The notes: generated by a model from the sequence alone, not told the origin. Counted from the stretch's first letter, positions 51,004 through 59,576 are shown. The stretch is DNA of 64,000 nucleotides from an uncultured Clostridia bacterium (GCA_947630765.1 CANRIX010000002.1:1-64000), one strand, 5' to 3'. Numbers and translations: made by a program.

Positions 51004-52080
51004 ATGAGTAACTTTGACCTTGCGAGCCTTGCGCTCAAATCAGCGTTTCCGAAGAACACAATCCTGACCGACGATAAGGGACTGCCGTCCGTGATGGTGT
51101 ACGTACCGAAGTTCAAGATGTCGGAAGTTATCGAGGGAGGCACGGACAGCACCCATCCCGCGTTCATCGTTGACGGTGTGGAGCGCAGCGGCATCTATAT
51201 TTCCAAGTATCAGAACAAGGCATATAACAGCCGCGCGTATTCCCTGCCCGGGGAAGACCCGACCGCGAGTATCAACGCTGACACCGCAAGACAGTATTGC
51301 GAGAGTAAGGGCGCGGGCTGGCACCTGATGACGGCGATGGAATGGGGCGCCATCGCATTGTGGTGCAAGAAGAACGGCTGGCTGCCCTACGGCAACAACA
51401 ATTACGGAAAGGACACCCGCGAAAAAACCTACGAGGCTGTTCCTACGTATGAGTACGACGACAGCGGTCACCATATCGGTAGAGTTGCCACTGGTACTGG
51501 ACCTGTCACATGGTCGCATAACAAGCAGCTCGATGGTATCTATGACCTGAACGGCAACGTCTGGGAATGGACGGACGGGATGAGGCTCGTATACGGCGAG
51601 TTGCAGATTTTGGAGAATAACAATGCTGCAAACGCCTCGAACCTCAAAACCGCCGCGTCTGCCGCGTGGAAAGCCATCGACGGTAAGACTGGCGCCCTTA
51701 TTACCCCGAACGGGAGCGGCACTACCACGAACAGCTTGAAGCTGGACTATGTTTCGAGCAATTGGAAGTGGATTACGGGCGAAATCACCAGCAAGGATGA
51801 CAGCAGCCGCTCGTGCCTGTTCTTCAATGTGTCTGCCGACGAGGACGTTGTTGATAAGGCAAAGGAAATCCTTCACGCGCTGGCTATGCTGCCTGATGAG
51901 ACGGAGGACAAGTACGAGGGCGACTATTTCTGGGCGAATAACGCGCAGGCAGAGCGTTTCCCGTGTCGTGGCGGCGGCTGGCACCGCGGCACGGGCGCGG
52001 GCGTGTTCGCTGCGGGCTTGAACGATGCGCGGTCGAATGTGTCCCCGGGCGTCGGTTTCCGCTCCGCTTTTTACGAATAA
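51004..52080 (+). CDS. DGR variable protein 2 (C-type-lectin/FGE fold), tail-associated
   Basis: A 358-residue protein after GATAGGAGGCAGAAAAA. A short N terminus (SNFDLASLALKSAFPKNTIL) is followed by the FGE-sulfatase/C-type-lectin fold: HPAFIVDGVERSGIYISKYQ, GWHLMTAMEWGAIALWCKKN, DGIYDLNGNVWEWTDGMRLV. The variable repeat forms residues 318-355 and the chain ends GFRSAFYE. In Mtd-like proteins the diversified residues form the ligand-binding face, so this is the likely adaptable receptor-binding protein at the tail tip. It is the first gene of the DGR core. Confidence 0.95.
   Translation: MSNFDLASLALKSAFPKNTILTDDKGLPSVMVYVPKFKMSEVIEGGTDSTHPAFIVDGVERSGIYISKYQNKAYNSRAYSLPGEDPTASINADTARQYCESKGAGWHLMTAMEWGAIALWCKKNGWLPYGNNNYGKDTREKTYEAVPTYEYDDSGHHIGRVATGTGPVTWSHNKQLDGIYDLNGNVWEWTDGMRLVYGELQILENNNAANASNLKTAASAAWKAIDGKTGALITPNGSGTTTNSLKLDYVSSNWKWITGEITSKDDSSRSCLFFNVSADEDVVDKAKEILHALAMLPDETEDKYEGDYFWANNAQAERFPCRGGGWHRGTGAGVFAAGLNDARSNVSPGVGFRSAFYE
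51955..52068 (+). repeat. DGR variable repeat VR2
   Basis: This 114-bp stretch aligns without gaps to the template repeat 52687-52800. All 21 differences are at template adenines. Eleven codons that read AAC or AAT in the template are the main sites of change. Confidence 0.96.
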
Positions 52081-52109
52081 CTGATAACTGAACACTGGCA
52101 CACTGATAA

Positions 52110-52129
52110 GGGGCTGCGATAGCAGCCCC
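52110..52129 (+). other. DGR target hairpin behind VR2
   Basis: GGGGCTGC-GATA-GCAGCCCC is a perfect 8-bp stem with a GATA (GRNA) tetraloop, 42 bp after VR2. The hairpin behind VR1 has the same stem, loop class and distance, and the sequences before both share ACTGATAACTGA. Confidence 0.9.
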
Positions 52130-52159
52130 TATCTCTGCCAGTAGAAAGGAGCGCACAAG

Positions 52160-52648
52160 ATGGAGGATGCGCACAAAGAAGTAGCGGAACAGCCATCGTT
52201 TGACGATGGAGTTCCCGCGTTACAGTACAAGCAGTTTTTCCTCAAAACGAAAATCGAGGACATGATGAAGTACGGCAAGAAAGCCGTTGCGACGTTTCCT
52301 CGGCGCGAGAGGCAGACGGCTGATGAAATCCGAAGGACGATGCTCGATATGTACCGCCTGTCAATCCAAATTGAACGGAAGTATTTCAAGAAATCGACGT
52401 TGCAGGATTTGGACGTAAATCTTGATGTGCTGCGGCATTTGGTGAGGCTCGCAAACGATAAGGATTACTACGACGAGATGGTGCCGAAAAGGGATGCGAG
52501 CGGCAGAGTGATAAAGGACGGGAACGGAAAGACTGTCAAAGTCAGGATGATGCCGCCCCTGCCCGATAAGCGGTACAAGGTTTGGAGCGGGATGCTGGAC
52601 GAAATCGGAAAAATGATTGGCGGTTATATCAAGTCCGTAAAGGGCTGA
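52160..52648 (+). CDS. avd: DGR accessory variability determinant (Avd)
   Basis: A 162-residue helical protein after AGAAAGGAGCGCACAAG. It has the four-helix S23/IVS-type pattern of Avd: FFLKTKIEDMMKYGKKAVAT, FPRRERQTADEIRRTMLDMY, LDVNLDVLRHLVRLANDKDY, YKVWSGMLDEIGKMIGGYIK. Avd forms a basic pentamer that binds the reverse transcriptase and template RNA. It lies between VR2 and the template. Confidence 0.92.
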   Translation: MEDAHKEVAEQPSFDDGVPALQYKQFFLKTKIEDMMKYGKKAVATFPRRERQTADEIRRTMLDMYRLSIQIERKYFKKSTLQDLDVNLDVLRHLVRLANDKDYYDEMVPKRDASGRVIKDGNGKTVKVRMMPPLPDKRYKVWSGMLDEIGKMIGGYIKSVKG

Positions 52649-52994
52649 TAAAGCCGCCTTTTGTTTTGTGGGAATAAGCCAAACAGCGTTTCCCGTATCG
52701 TGGCGGCAACTGGAACAACGGCACGAACGCAGGCGTGTTCAATACGAACTTGAACAATGCGCGGTCGAATGTGAACACGAACATCGGTTTCCGCTCCGCT
52801 CTGCTGTTATGTCGGAAAGAAATGGGCGAAGCCACCCGCCGAAAGGTGGAGGCTTTACGCACGGAACATAACACCAAAGGGGCTTATTTCCATTCCTGTG
52901 TTGAACATCACGGGAAAAAGATTGTATTGCTGCGAAAACGCCACGTGGAGGGCGAGGCGGAAACGTCACGCGCAGCGGGCAGGAGGTGTAGTCA
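52649..52994 (+). ncRNA. DGR template RNA region (TR plus downstream spacer)
   Basis: This 346-bp gap without a gene holds the template repeat (52687-52800) and about 190 bp of spacer up to the reverse transcriptase start. In studied DGRs the RNA template includes TR and the following spacer, which folds to prime cDNA synthesis. I infer the same here. Frames crossing it are not gene-like. Confidence 0.8.
52687..52800 (+). repeat. DGR template repeat TR
   Basis: The template is rich in AAC and AAT codons in the frame matching the variable repeats and would read RFPYRGGNWNNGTNAGVFNT, then NLNNARSNVNTNIGFRSA. It serves both VR1 and VR2. GCA in the template is GCG in both VRs, a silent A-to-G change. 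Confidence 0.96.
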
Positions 52995-54158
52995 ATGGAG
53001 AATGGGCGCGAGTATAGCGTCATCACGGATGTATTTGACCAGATATGCGATTTTGATGAGCTGATGAAAGCGCATCGGAATGCACGGAAAGGCAAGCGTT
53101 ATCGGGGAGATGTCCTCCGTTTCACGAATGATTTGGAGGGCAACATCATCAATTTGAGCAATCATCTTAGATGGGAGAGCTACGAGGTAGGACCGTATCA
53201 CCCGTTTTATGTTCACGAGCCTAAGACGAGACTTGTGATGTCCTTGCAATATCCCGACCGCGTTGTACAGTGGAGCATATACGATAAACTGTACCCGTTC
53301 TATGACAAAATGATGATTGAAGACAGTTTCGCTTGCCGAAGAAATAAGGGCAGTCATAAGGCTGCCGACAGGCTGCAATATTGGCTTAGACAGGTGGACC
53401 GAAAGCCGCAGAAATGGTACTACTTGAAGTTGGATATTTCAAAATACTTTTACCGAGTAGACCACGCCGTTTTGGAGGAAATTCTTTCAAGACGGATAAA
53501 GGACGAGCGGCTGATGAGATTGCTCCACAAGATTATCAACTGCGAGGACACGCGGTTCGGACTTCCCGCAGGAATGTCGCCCGATGATTGCCCCGAAGAT
53601 TTATGGCTGTGGGACGTTGGGATGCCCATCGGGAATTTAACTTCGCAATTATTTGCGAACATCTACCTTAACGAGCTGGACCAATTTTGCAAGCACAAAC
53701 TCCACACCCATTTTTACGTCCGATATATGGACGATATTATAATATTATCCCCCGATAAGGGTCAGCTTGCCGAGTGGAAACAGGAAATTGCAGTCTTTTT
53801 GGAGGACAACTTACGGTTGAGCCTGAATAAAAAGACGGCGATACGTCCGATTTCCCTCGGCATTGATTTTGTCGGCTATAAGATATGGGCGACACATCGG
53901 AAGTTGAAAAAGCAGACGGCGCGGAGGATGATACGCCACGTTGCTACGATGTGTGACCTTATGGCGGCTGGTGAGATGAGCGAAGAAGAGTTCAGACGCG
54001 TTGCCGCGTCCTATGGAGGCGTTATGCAGCACTGTAACAGCTACGGGATGCGGACGAAGATGAACAGCTTTTACATCGAGTACAGACGCAAAATTTCCGA
54101 GGCAAAAGGCTGGGAGAATGAAGAACAAACGGACAACAAAAGAGGTGATGCAGTTTGA
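52995..54158 (+). CDS. DGR reverse transcriptase
   Basis: A 387-residue protein after GCAGGAGGTGTAGTCA. It has reverse transcriptase motifs: VMSLQYPDRVVQWSIYD (2), LKLDISKYFYRVDH with the first catalytic Asp (3), MPIGNLTSQLFANIYLNELD (4, residues about 210-229), RYMDD (244-247, catalytic) (5), and ISLGIDFVGYKI (6/7). The IGNLTSQ form in place of QGxxxSP is the DGR hallmark. It copies TR RNA with errors at adenines. It sits directly behind the template. Confidence 0.97.
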   Translation: MENGREYSVITDVFDQICDFDELMKAHRNARKGKRYRGDVLRFTNDLEGNIINLSNHLRWESYEVGPYHPFYVHEPKTRLVMSLQYPDRVVQWSIYDKLYPFYDKMMIEDSFACRRNKGSHKAADRLQYWLRQVDRKPQKWYYLKLDISKYFYRVDHAVLEEILSRRIKDERLMRLLHKIINCEDTRFGLPAGMSPDDCPEDLWLWDVGMPIGNLTSQLFANIYLNELDQFCKHKLHTHFYVRYMDDIIILSPDKGQLAEWKQEIAVFLEDNLRLSLNKKTAIRPISLGIDFVGYKIWATHRKLKKQTARRMIRHVATMCDLMAAGEMSEEEFRRVAASYGGVMQHCNSYGMRTKMNSFYIEYRRKISEAKGWENEEQTDNKRGDAV

Positions 54159-54577
54159 ATTTATGGGAAATTTTCGCTGGTGGCGGCGGGATTGTCGTGC
54201 TTGTCATGACATTTATTCAGGTATCAAAAATCCAAATCAACCCGTGGAGCTGGCTTGCCAAGAAAATCGGCAAAGCCATCAATGGCGAAATCATTGAAAA
54301 AGTAGACAAACTCTCTGACGACCTCAGTCAGCTCAGGTTGGAGAGCGAAGAAAGAGATGCGACGGCTTGCCGAACACGGATTATGCGCTTCAACGACGAA
54401 ATCCTGCAAGGGCGAGAGCACACGAAGGAACACTTCGACCAGACGTTGATTGATATAACGAATTATGAACGATATTGCGAGGAACACCCGAAGTTTAAGA
54501 ACAGCGTCGCGGTGGCTACGATTGCGAATATCAGACGTGTCTACGAGAAGTGTATGAAAGAAAAATCGTTTTTGTGA
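54155..54577 (+). CDS. Membrane-anchored coiled-coil protein of the lysis region, 140 aa
   Basis: TTG start overlaps the reverse transcriptase stop, behind AGAGGTGATGCAG. An N-terminal Gly-rich membrane segment (IFAGGGGIVVLVMTFIQVSK) is followed by a charged coiled coil (VDKLSDDLSQLRLESEERDA). It is similar in build to small proteins next to holins in clostridial phages; it may assist or regulate holin. Confidence 0.62.
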   Translation: MNLWEIFAGGGGIVVLVMTFIQVSKIQINPWSWLAKKIGKAINGEIIEKVDKLSDDLSQLRLESEERDATACRTRIMRFNDEILQGREHTKEHFDQTLIDITNYERYCEEHPKFKNSVAVATIANIRRVYEKCMKEKSFL

Positions 54578-54590
54578 CGGAGGTGGAAAC

Positions 54591-54947
54591 GTGAAGAAGC
54601 AGAGCAAGAAAAAGCCCGCCCACGCCGAGAAAAAGGGCATCGGCGTGATGGACATCATCTTGATTATCGTCGGCGTTTCGCTGCTGTCGTTCACGGTGTA
54701 TATGATACACCTTTTTCAAATTTACGGCGCTGTTCCTGATACGCTCGTAACGTGCGTGTTCGCCTGTCTCGGAGGCGAATGCGGCATTATGGGATGGATT
54801 AAGACGAACAAAGACCGTAACCGCGACAGGGAATGGCAGCTTGATGATGAGAAGCGAGCGAAGCGTGAAGCGCGGCGATATATGGAGGAAAGCCAAAACA
54901 CAGGACAGACAGGAGGTTTAGAAGATGCTGAACGGGACAACGAATGA
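54591..54947 (+). CDS. Small two-helix membrane protein (holin-like), 118 aa
   Basis: GTG start after CGGAGGTGGAAAC. A basic N terminus ([17 protein letters not shown]), two hydrophobic segments (about 18-45 and 48-70), and a highly charged C-terminal tail are typical of holins or antiholins. It overlaps the endolysin gene by 23 bp. Confidence 0.6.
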   Translation: MKKQSKKKPAHAEKKGIGVMDIILIIVGVSLLSFTVYMIHLFQIYGAVPDTLVTCVFACLGGECGIMGWIKTNKDRNRDREWQLDDEKRAKREARRYMEESQNTGQTGGLEDAERDNE

Positions 54948-56592
54948 ACAGAAAATCTGGAACTACCTGAAAGCGGCTGGGCTGAATGATTTCGGCACGG
55001 CTGGATTGATGGGAAATCTGTACAAGGAAAGCGGATTAAAGCCGAATAATCTGCAAAACAGCTACGAGCAGAAACTTGGGTACACAGACGAGAGCTACAC
55101 GGCGGCGGTAGATAATTCATCGTACACAAATTTCGCCTCGGATGCGGCGGGCTACGGGCTGGCACAGTGGACTTTCCACACGCGCAAGGCTGGGCTGTTG
55201 AGCTACGCAAAAAGCAAGGGAAAGAGCATCGGCGACCTTGAAATGCAGCTCGAATACCTGATGAAAGAGCTGAAAGAGAGCTACGCAGGGGTCCTTTCGG
55301 TGCTGAAAACCGCAACGAGTGTTCAGGAGGCTTCGGATGCGGTATTGATGCAGTTTGAACGTCCTGCGAACGCTGCCGCCAAAAAGAGTGAGCGAGCCGA
55401 CTGCGGTCAGGCTTACTTAAATAAATTTGCAGAAATGGAGGAACGGAAAATGAGCTTTACGAACAGCCCGCTGGTATCTTATACCAAGATTTCGCCCAAC
55501 AGGACGAAGAACAGAAATCACGCCATCGACACGATTACCATTCACTGCGTTGTCGGTCAATGCTCGGTGCAGACGCTCGGCGAAGTGTTCGCGCCGACAA
55601 CGAGGGAGGCATCGTCGAATTACGGTGTCGGGTATGATGGCAAAATCGGGATGTACTGCGAGGAAAAGGACAGGTCGTGGTGCAGCTCGAATGCGGCTAA
55701 CGACCATAGAGCCGTGACGATTGAGGTGGCAAGCGATACGACCGAACCGTATGCGGTGAATGATAAGGCATACGCCGCGATGCTCGACCTCGTGACAGAC
55801 ATCTGTAAGAGGAACGGCATCAAGAAGCTCGTCTGGTCGAACAATAAGGATGACCGCGTAAATCATAGGAACGGCTGCAACATGACCGTCCACCGTGATT
55901 ATGCGAATAAGTCCTGCCCTGGTACTTACCTGTATGAGAGGCACGGAGCGATTGCTGCCGAAGTCAATCGCAGACTTGGTGCGAGCGGAGATGCACCCGC
56001 AGAGCCGAAGCCTACACAGCCCGCGACGGAGCTTAAGTTCGGCGCAGGTGACATCGTGGCGTTCGCTGGTGGAACACATTACACGAGCGCGGATGCCGCC
56101 ACAGGCTCGACTGCAAAGGCTGGTACGGCTAAAATCACAGCGGTAAAAGTTGGCGGCAAGCACCCGTACCACTGCCGCGCGGTGAATGATGCTGGGGCGT
56201 TTGTCAGCGGTGTATACGGCTGGGTGGATGCCGCAACTGTTTCGGCTGTCAAGGCCGAGGCAAGTGGCGATACTGTGTACGTTGTGAAGAAAGGCGACAC
56301 CCTATCTGGGATTGCTGCCAAGTATGGAACGACGTATCAGGCGCTTGCGGAGTATAACGGCATCACCAATCCGAACATCATCAGCGTCGGGCAAAAAATC
56401 AAAATCCCGAAGAAAGGCGCGACCGCAGCACCCACGGTGAGAAAGCACACGGTTGTCCGTGGCGATACGCTCTGGGCGTTGGCTGTGAAATATCTCGGTA
56501 ACGGCAGCCGTTATCCAGAGATTATGAAAGCCAGCGGCATCACGTCCACGACGCTGACGGCAGGACAAGTCCTCACTATTCCCGAAAAGTAG
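54925..56592 (+). CDS. Multidomain endolysin (phage tail lysozyme, amidase, SH3-like, two LysM)
   Basis: ATG 54925 follows ACAGGAGGTTTAGAAG. The 555 residues comprise a tail-lysozyme (PF18013-like) domain (about 5-165; [33 protein letters not shown]) and a zinc amidase_2 domain (about 178-345; [13 protein letters not shown] with a zinc His, then [20 protein letters not shown]). An SH3-like domain (about 370-445) matches the end of the baseplate hub, and two LysM domains close it ([40 protein letters not shown]). It would cut both glycan and peptide links. No signal peptide, so holin-dependent. Confidence 0.9.
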   Translation: MLNGTTNEQKIWNYLKAAGLNDFGTAGLMGNLYKESGLKPNNLQNSYEQKLGYTDESYTAAVDNSSYTNFASDAAGYGLAQWTFHTRKAGLLSYAKSKGKSIGDLEMQLEYLMKELKESYAGVLSVLKTATSVQEASDAVLMQFERPANAAAKKSERADCGQAYLNKFAEMEERKMSFTNSPLVSYTKISPNRTKNRNHAIDTITIHCVVGQCSVQTLGEVFAPTTREASSNYGVGYDGKIGMYCEEKDRSWCSSNAANDHRAVTIEVASDTTEPYAVNDKAYAAMLDLVTDICKRNGIKKLVWSNNKDDRVNHRNGCNMTVHRDYANKSCPGTYLYERHGAIAAEVNRRLGASGDAPAEPKPTQPATELKFGAGDIVAFAGGTHYTSADAATGSTAKAGTAKITAVKVGGKHPYHCRAVNDAGAFVSGVYGWVDAATVSAVKAEASGDTVYVVKKGDTLSGIAAKYGTTYQALAEYNGITNPNIISVGQKIKIPKKGATAAPTVRKHTVVRGDTLWALAVKYLGNGSRYPEIMKASGITSTTLTAGQVLTIPEK

Positions 56593-56606
56593 TGGAGGGC
56601 TTTACA

Positions 56607-56777
56607 ATGCCTATTCTGAACCTATTCCTTGCGACATTTGTCATCGTCCTCGGCATCGTGTGGATTATTTCACTCGTGAACTGGGACGGCAAATGCCACT
56701 GTGACAAAACTGAATGTGAAAACTGCCCGTATAGAGGCAGTTGCGAACACGAAACGGAGGAACAAAGCGATGAATGA
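56607..56777 (+). CDS. Small single-helix membrane protein with Cys cluster, 56 aa
   Basis: ATG 56607 is well spaced from TGGAGGG; a GTG at 56592 overlaps the endolysin stop. One membrane helix (NLFLATFVIVLGIVWIISLV) is followed by CHCDKTECENCPYRGSC, a compact set of Cys that may bind metal. It lies between endolysin and holin and is perhaps a spanin-like or holin-modulating protein; unknown. Confidence 0.6.
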   Translation: MPILNLFLATFVIVLGIVWIISLVNWDGKCHCDKTECENCPYRGSCEHETEEQSDE

Positions 56778-57300
56778 AATTCTCACAAACCTTTTAATCG
56801 CAGTCATAACGGCGGTTATCCCTGTTCTTGCGACCGCGCTGATAAAGTATATCGGCAAGGCGAAAGACAGTGCTGCGGCACAGGTGGATGATGCCAAGCA
56901 GAGATGGTACATTCAAGAGATTGCCGATGCGATTGCGGACGCTGTTTCGGCGACCAGCCAAACGTATGTGGATGCACTGAAAAGGGCTGGGGAGTTTACG
57001 GCAGAAGCGCAGAAAGAAGCCGCGAAAAAGGCTCTTGACGCTTGCCTTGCCTCAATCAGTCCAGCGGCGAAACAGTTTATCGAGGAAATGTACGGCGACC
57101 TCACGGCTTACCTGACGACCAAGATAGAAGCACAGGTCAGAGCGCAGAAATCCTCGCCTGTCGCGTTGGAGGCTGTCACCGTAGAGAGCACCACGGACAC
57201 GACCACGATTGCCGCGAGTACGGCAGCAGCGACGGCGGCGACGATTGCACAGACCGCCATCGCCCAGATGAGCGCGGACGTTGCCGTAAAGCCCGAATAA
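56770..57300 (+). CDS. Phage holin, LLH family
   Basis: ATG 56770 follows CGGAGGAACAAAGCG. The 176-residue protein has an N-terminal membrane segment (LLIAVITAVIPVLATALIKY) and the LLH pattern (FTAEAQKEAAKKALDACLAS, SPAAKQFIEEMYGDLTAYLT). It ends with a Thr/Ala-rich stretch. It should open the membrane for the endolysin encoded just upstream. Confidence 0.82.
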   Translation: MNEILTNLLIAVITAVIPVLATALIKYIGKAKDSAAAQVDDAKQRWYIQEIADAIADAVSATSQTYVDALKRAGEFTAEAQKEAAKKALDACLASISPAAKQFIEEMYGDLTAYLTTKIEAQVRAQKSSPVALEAVTVESTTDTTTIAASTAAATAATIAQTAIAQMSADVAVKPE

Positions 57301-57306
57301 CATCTT

Positions 57307-57338
57307 GCCCCTCCCTGAAATATGGGAGGGGCTTTTTT
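57307..57338 (+). terminator. Strong terminator ending the late operon
   Basis: GCCCCTCCC (57307-57315) pairs perfectly with GGGAGGGGC (57324-57332) and is followed by T6. It lies 6 bases behind the holin stop and closes the structural and lysis operon. Confidence 0.95.
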
Positions 57339-57375
57339 CGTACATAAAAATTTTTGAGAAATTTCGGCTAACGTA

Positions 57376-57404
57376 TTGACAAGTGTGTATTTGTTGTGTA
57401 TAAT
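57376..57404 (+). promoter_or_regulatory. hicAB promoter
   Basis: TTGACA (57376-57381), 17-bp spacer and TATAAT (57399-57404) form a perfect consensus promoter, with an AATTTTTGAGAAATTTCGG-like element 13 bp upstream. No CCCC-N5-GGGG box is present, so it is probably controlled by HicB, not by the phage repressor. Confidence 0.88.
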
Positions 57405-57427
57405 ATAACTGTCAGGAGGTCAAGGAG

Positions 57428-57601
57428 ATGAAGACAAAGGATTTAATCAAACTGCTGGAACGAAACGGATGGAAATTTGTACGACACGGAGCAAATCATG
57501 ATGTATATGCAAAGGGAAATCAAATCGAATCAGTGGTAAGGCACAGAGAGACAGACGAAAAGCTGGCACAGGCAATCATCAAGCGCAGGGGGCTGAAATA
57601 A
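57428..57601 (+). CDS. hicA: HicA-type mRNA interferase toxin
   Basis: ATG 57428 follows GTCAGGAGGTCAAGGAG. The 57-residue product has the HicA fold and catalytic His: KTKDLIKLLERNGWKFVRHG, ANHDVYAKGNQIESVVRHRE. It is a double-stranded-RNA-binding-fold ribonuclease that blocks translation when its antitoxin is lost. It is paired with the HicB gene 44 bp downstream. Confidence 0.92.
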   Translation: MKTKDLIKLLERNGWKFVRHGANHDVYAKGNQIESVVRHRETDEKLAQAIIKRRGLK

Positions 57602-57645
57602 GCCCCGCCGCGCCTGCAAATACTAAACCATAGGAGGTTTTATCT

Positions 57646-58044
57646 ATGAAACAGTCATACCCGATTGTTATGAGCAAAGGAACATCACATATCGTCGTGT
57701 ACGTCCCTGATTTCGATATAAATACTCAGGGCGAGGATTATACGGACGCCATTGAAATGGCGAGGGATGCAATCGGCGTGGTGGGCATCGAGCTGGAAGA
57801 TAGAAAAGAACAGCTCCCTTGCCCAACTGCCATGAGTGAGGTGCGGAAAGAAAACGACGACGATATTATTTCACTCGTCGATGTGGACTTCACCGAGTAC
57901 CGCCGCCAAAACGATATTAGAGCGGTGCGGAGAAACGTCACCCTCCCGTCGTGGCTGGATGCCGCAGCAGCGAAAAGCGGGGTAAATGTATCAGCCATCC
58001 TGCAAAGGGCTTTGAAGCAGGAGCTTCATCTTACTGACCGATAA
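57646..58044 (+). CDS. hicB: HicB-type antitoxin
   Basis: A 132-residue protein after CATAGGAGGTTTTATCT. The N-terminal RNase-H-like degenerate domain (IVVYVPDFDINTQGEDYTDA, IEMARDAIGVVGIELED) binds HicA. The C-terminal part (RRNVTLPSWLDAAAAKSGVN, VSAILQRALKQELH) is a ribbon-helix-helix DNA-binding domain, so it should repress the operon. The pair may stabilise the prophage or act in abortive infection. Confidence 0.92.
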   Translation: MKQSYPIVMSKGTSHIVVYVPDFDINTQGEDYTDAIEMARDAIGVVGIELEDRKEQLPCPTAMSEVRKENDDDIISLVDVDFTEYRRQNDIRAVRRNVTLPSWLDAAAAKSGVNVSAILQRALKQELHLTDR

Positions 58045-58060
58045 CTGACAAAAATGCCGA

Positions 58061-58102
58061 GGGGCAGGTCGAGAGTTCAACGCTCTCCCCTGCCCCTTTT
58101 TT
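58061..58102 (+). terminator. Terminator of hicAB, shaped like a tRNA acceptor/T-arm
   Basis: GGGGCAG (58061-58067) pairs with CTGCCCC (58090-58096), enclosing GAGAG-TTCAACG-CTCTC, a 5-bp stem with a 7-nt loop, and followed by T6. It is a good terminator. The 7-bp plus 5-bp layout and the TTCAA in the loop are reminiscent of a tRNA acceptor/T-arm. Confidence 0.85.
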
Positions 58103-58426
58103 CGTATGACCGCGCAGGAGACGCGCAGACGCGCCCAGAAGCGTTTTTATGTGCTGGGGGTAGTTTATATTGCTTTGACCCGAATCGCGTCAAATCGGAG
58201 GCAAAATGAGCCTCCTGCGGGCAACCTGAAAAAACGCTTCAATTTCCCAATGCGGGGCAATACGTCTAAAAATTTTTTCATTTTTTTTGAAAAATTTCGG
58301 AAAAAGGTATTGACAACTACTTGCTACGTGGTAAAATCATAATCAGAAAAGGAAATTTGCTCCAAAACGGGGCAAAAAATTTTCAAGACATTTGCCCCAA
58401 TAAGGGGAACGAAAGGACGATGCGTT
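58103..58426 (+). promoter_or_regulatory. Regulatory gap with promoter and dyad before the small-gene cluster
   Basis: No gene-like frame is seen here. TTGACA (58310-58315) and TAAAAT (58332-58337) are 16 bp apart. Upstream is an AT-rich TTTTTTGAAAAATTTCGG element; in the leader are a GGGGCAA half-site (58369-58375) and TTTGCCCC-AATAA-GGGG (58392-58407), 3 bases before AAAGGA. The module is a near copy of that at 60423-60560. Confidence 0.8.
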
Positions 58427-58762
58427 ATGATGTACAGCGAGTTTTATGAGAGGACCAAGACGGAGATTTCCTTAGACGAATACCACTACGTAGAGGAAAG
58501 CTACTACGAGTTCGAGGGCAACAAAGATGAGTTCTGCAAGGCGTGGCTGAAAGATGTGAAGTCTGGCAAGTGGGCTATGGAATATAAGCTCCGCAAGGCT
58601 CTGGATGACCAGAAAGCAGAGTACGAAAGGCAGCTTGCAGAAAAGGACGAAACGATTGATTTCTACCGCCCGTTCTACACAGAGGTTGGAGAGCTTCGCA
58701 AAAAGCTGAACACCGCGCAGGTCCACCTTGAAGCGATTGTCAGAGATTTCAGGACCATCTAA
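58427..58762 (+). CDS. Hypothetical coiled-coil protein, 111 aa
   Basis: ATG 58427 follows GAAAGGACGATGCGTT. An aromatic, acidic N terminus (YERTKTEISLDEYHYVEESY) and a coiled coil (DDQKAEYERQLAEKDETIDF). No family recognised. First gene of the right-end cluster, under a repressor-type box. Confidence 0.65.
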   Translation: MMYSEFYERTKTEISLDEYHYVEESYYEFEGNKDEFCKAWLKDVKSGKWAMEYKLRKALDDQKAEYERQLAEKDETIDFYRPFYTEVGELRKKLNTAQVHLEAIVRDFRTI

Positions 58763-58772
58763 ATATGAGGAT

Positions 58773-58810
58773 GCTGGGCTAACGGCAAGACGGGCAGAGA
58801 GGAAAACATC
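58773..58810 (+). repeat. Repeated leader element, copy 1
   Basis: GGGCTAACGGCAAGACGGGC then AGAGAGG precedes the next start. Related copies lie at 59577 and 61249: CTAACGG-N4-ACGGGGAGAAAG followed by a start codon. Confidence 0.6.
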
Positions 58811-59017
58811 ATGACAGATATTGAAAGAAAGCATCTCAAAAGAGCTGATGCGTACTGGAATTACCAAAGAGCACGCGTGCTGTGGATTGCAGCGCAGAAC
58901 GACATCGAGGTTGACCTGCCGCAACATGATGGCGAGTTCCTTTTTGACCTGTTCGACGGTGGGGATGCGGATATTACAGACGAAGAAATTTTAGAAGCGT
59001 TGAAAGAGCTTAACTGA
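58811..59017 (+). CDS. Hypothetical small phage protein, 68 aa
   Basis: Preceded by the repeated leader element with GAGAGGAAAACATC. A helical, acidic product (RKHLKRADAYWNYQRARVLW, ITDEEILEALKELN). No family recognised. Confidence 0.6.
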   Translation: MTDIERKHLKRADAYWNYQRARVLWIAAQNDIEVDLPQHDGEFLFDLFDGGDADITDEEILEALKELN

Positions 59018-59032
59018 TAGGAGGAACGGACG

Positions 59033-59278
59033 ATGACCGAAACAAGGACGTGGGAACAGATGAAGCGCGACAACGATGGGGCTGTGTGGATTATGGAGAA
59101 CGGCTCATTCTGTGAGTATTACGAGGAAGATGGCAGAAAGGTGTACGGCATCAGCGCGGAGATGGAGGCAGAGCAAAGGCTTCTGGAACCGTGGCAGAGA
59201 ATTGGCTTCAATGGATGTTGGAGCTGCGCGAACGCCCCATACTGCGAAAAGTATATCAAGACGCTTGAAAGAAACTGA
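59033..59278 (+). CDS. Hypothetical small Cys-containing protein, 81 aa
   Basis: Follows GATAGGAGGAACGGACG. The product has WEQMKRDNDGAVWIMENGSF and a C-terminal CWSCANAPYCEKYIK, a possible metal site. Unknown function. Confidence 0.6.
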   Translation: MTETRTWEQMKRDNDGAVWIMENGSFCEYYEEDGRKVYGISAEMEAEQRLLEPWQRIGFNGCWSCANAPYCEKYIKTLERN

Positions 59279-59302
59279 GGACGAAACAGGAGGTTACGGA
59301 CG

Positions 59303-59569
59303 ATGACAAACCTTGCAATTATTGAGGGAGCAAAGAGACTGAACGGCATTATCGAGGAAGTGGACACCTTTGCTGGATGGAAACGTAGGGGAAAGAAAAT
59401 CAAGGCGGGCAGCAAAGCCCTGTTCAAGACGAGTATCTGGAAGCCTGTCGGCGGCAGAAAGAAAGGCGATGAGGCAGATTACGAGGAAGAAATCAACCCC
59501 GATTTGATACTCGTTCCAGCGTCGTTCTTCGGCATCAGTCAGGTTGAGGATATGCCTGTAAAGGAATAA
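59303..59569 (+). CDS. ArdC-N-like single-strand DNA-binding domain protein, 88 aa
   Basis: Follows ACAGGAGGTTACGGACG. TFAGWKRRGKKIKAGSKALF, KTSIWKPV and FFGISQVE resemble the strand pattern of the ArdC N-terminal ssDNA-binding domain. The protease part of full ArdC antirestriction proteins is absent. This points to protection of incoming or replicating DNA, as a weak inference. Confidence 0.55.
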   Translation: MTNLAIIEGAKRLNGIIEEVDTFAGWKRRGKKIKAGSKALFKTSIWKPVGGRKKGDEADYEEEINPDLILVPASFFGISQVEDMPVKE

Positions 59570-59576
59570 TAAAAAA

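Noticed and set aside
52735..53064. Open frames across the template repeat and its spacer
   Set aside because: The region is the DGR template RNA. The frames start inside TR, lack ribosome sites and overlap the reverse transcriptase start.
58061..58096. A tRNA gene remnant or attachment site
   Set aside because: Only acceptor/T-arm-like pairing is seen; no D or anticodon arm, no CCA and a T6 run follows directly. Described as a terminator. No complete tRNA or rRNA gene was seen in the window.
58106..58342. A 78-codon plus-strand frame in the gap after hicAB
   Set aside because: It runs through the AT element, -35 and -10 of the promoter at 58310, lacks a ribosome site and has an Arg/Lys/Phe-rich non-protein-like product.
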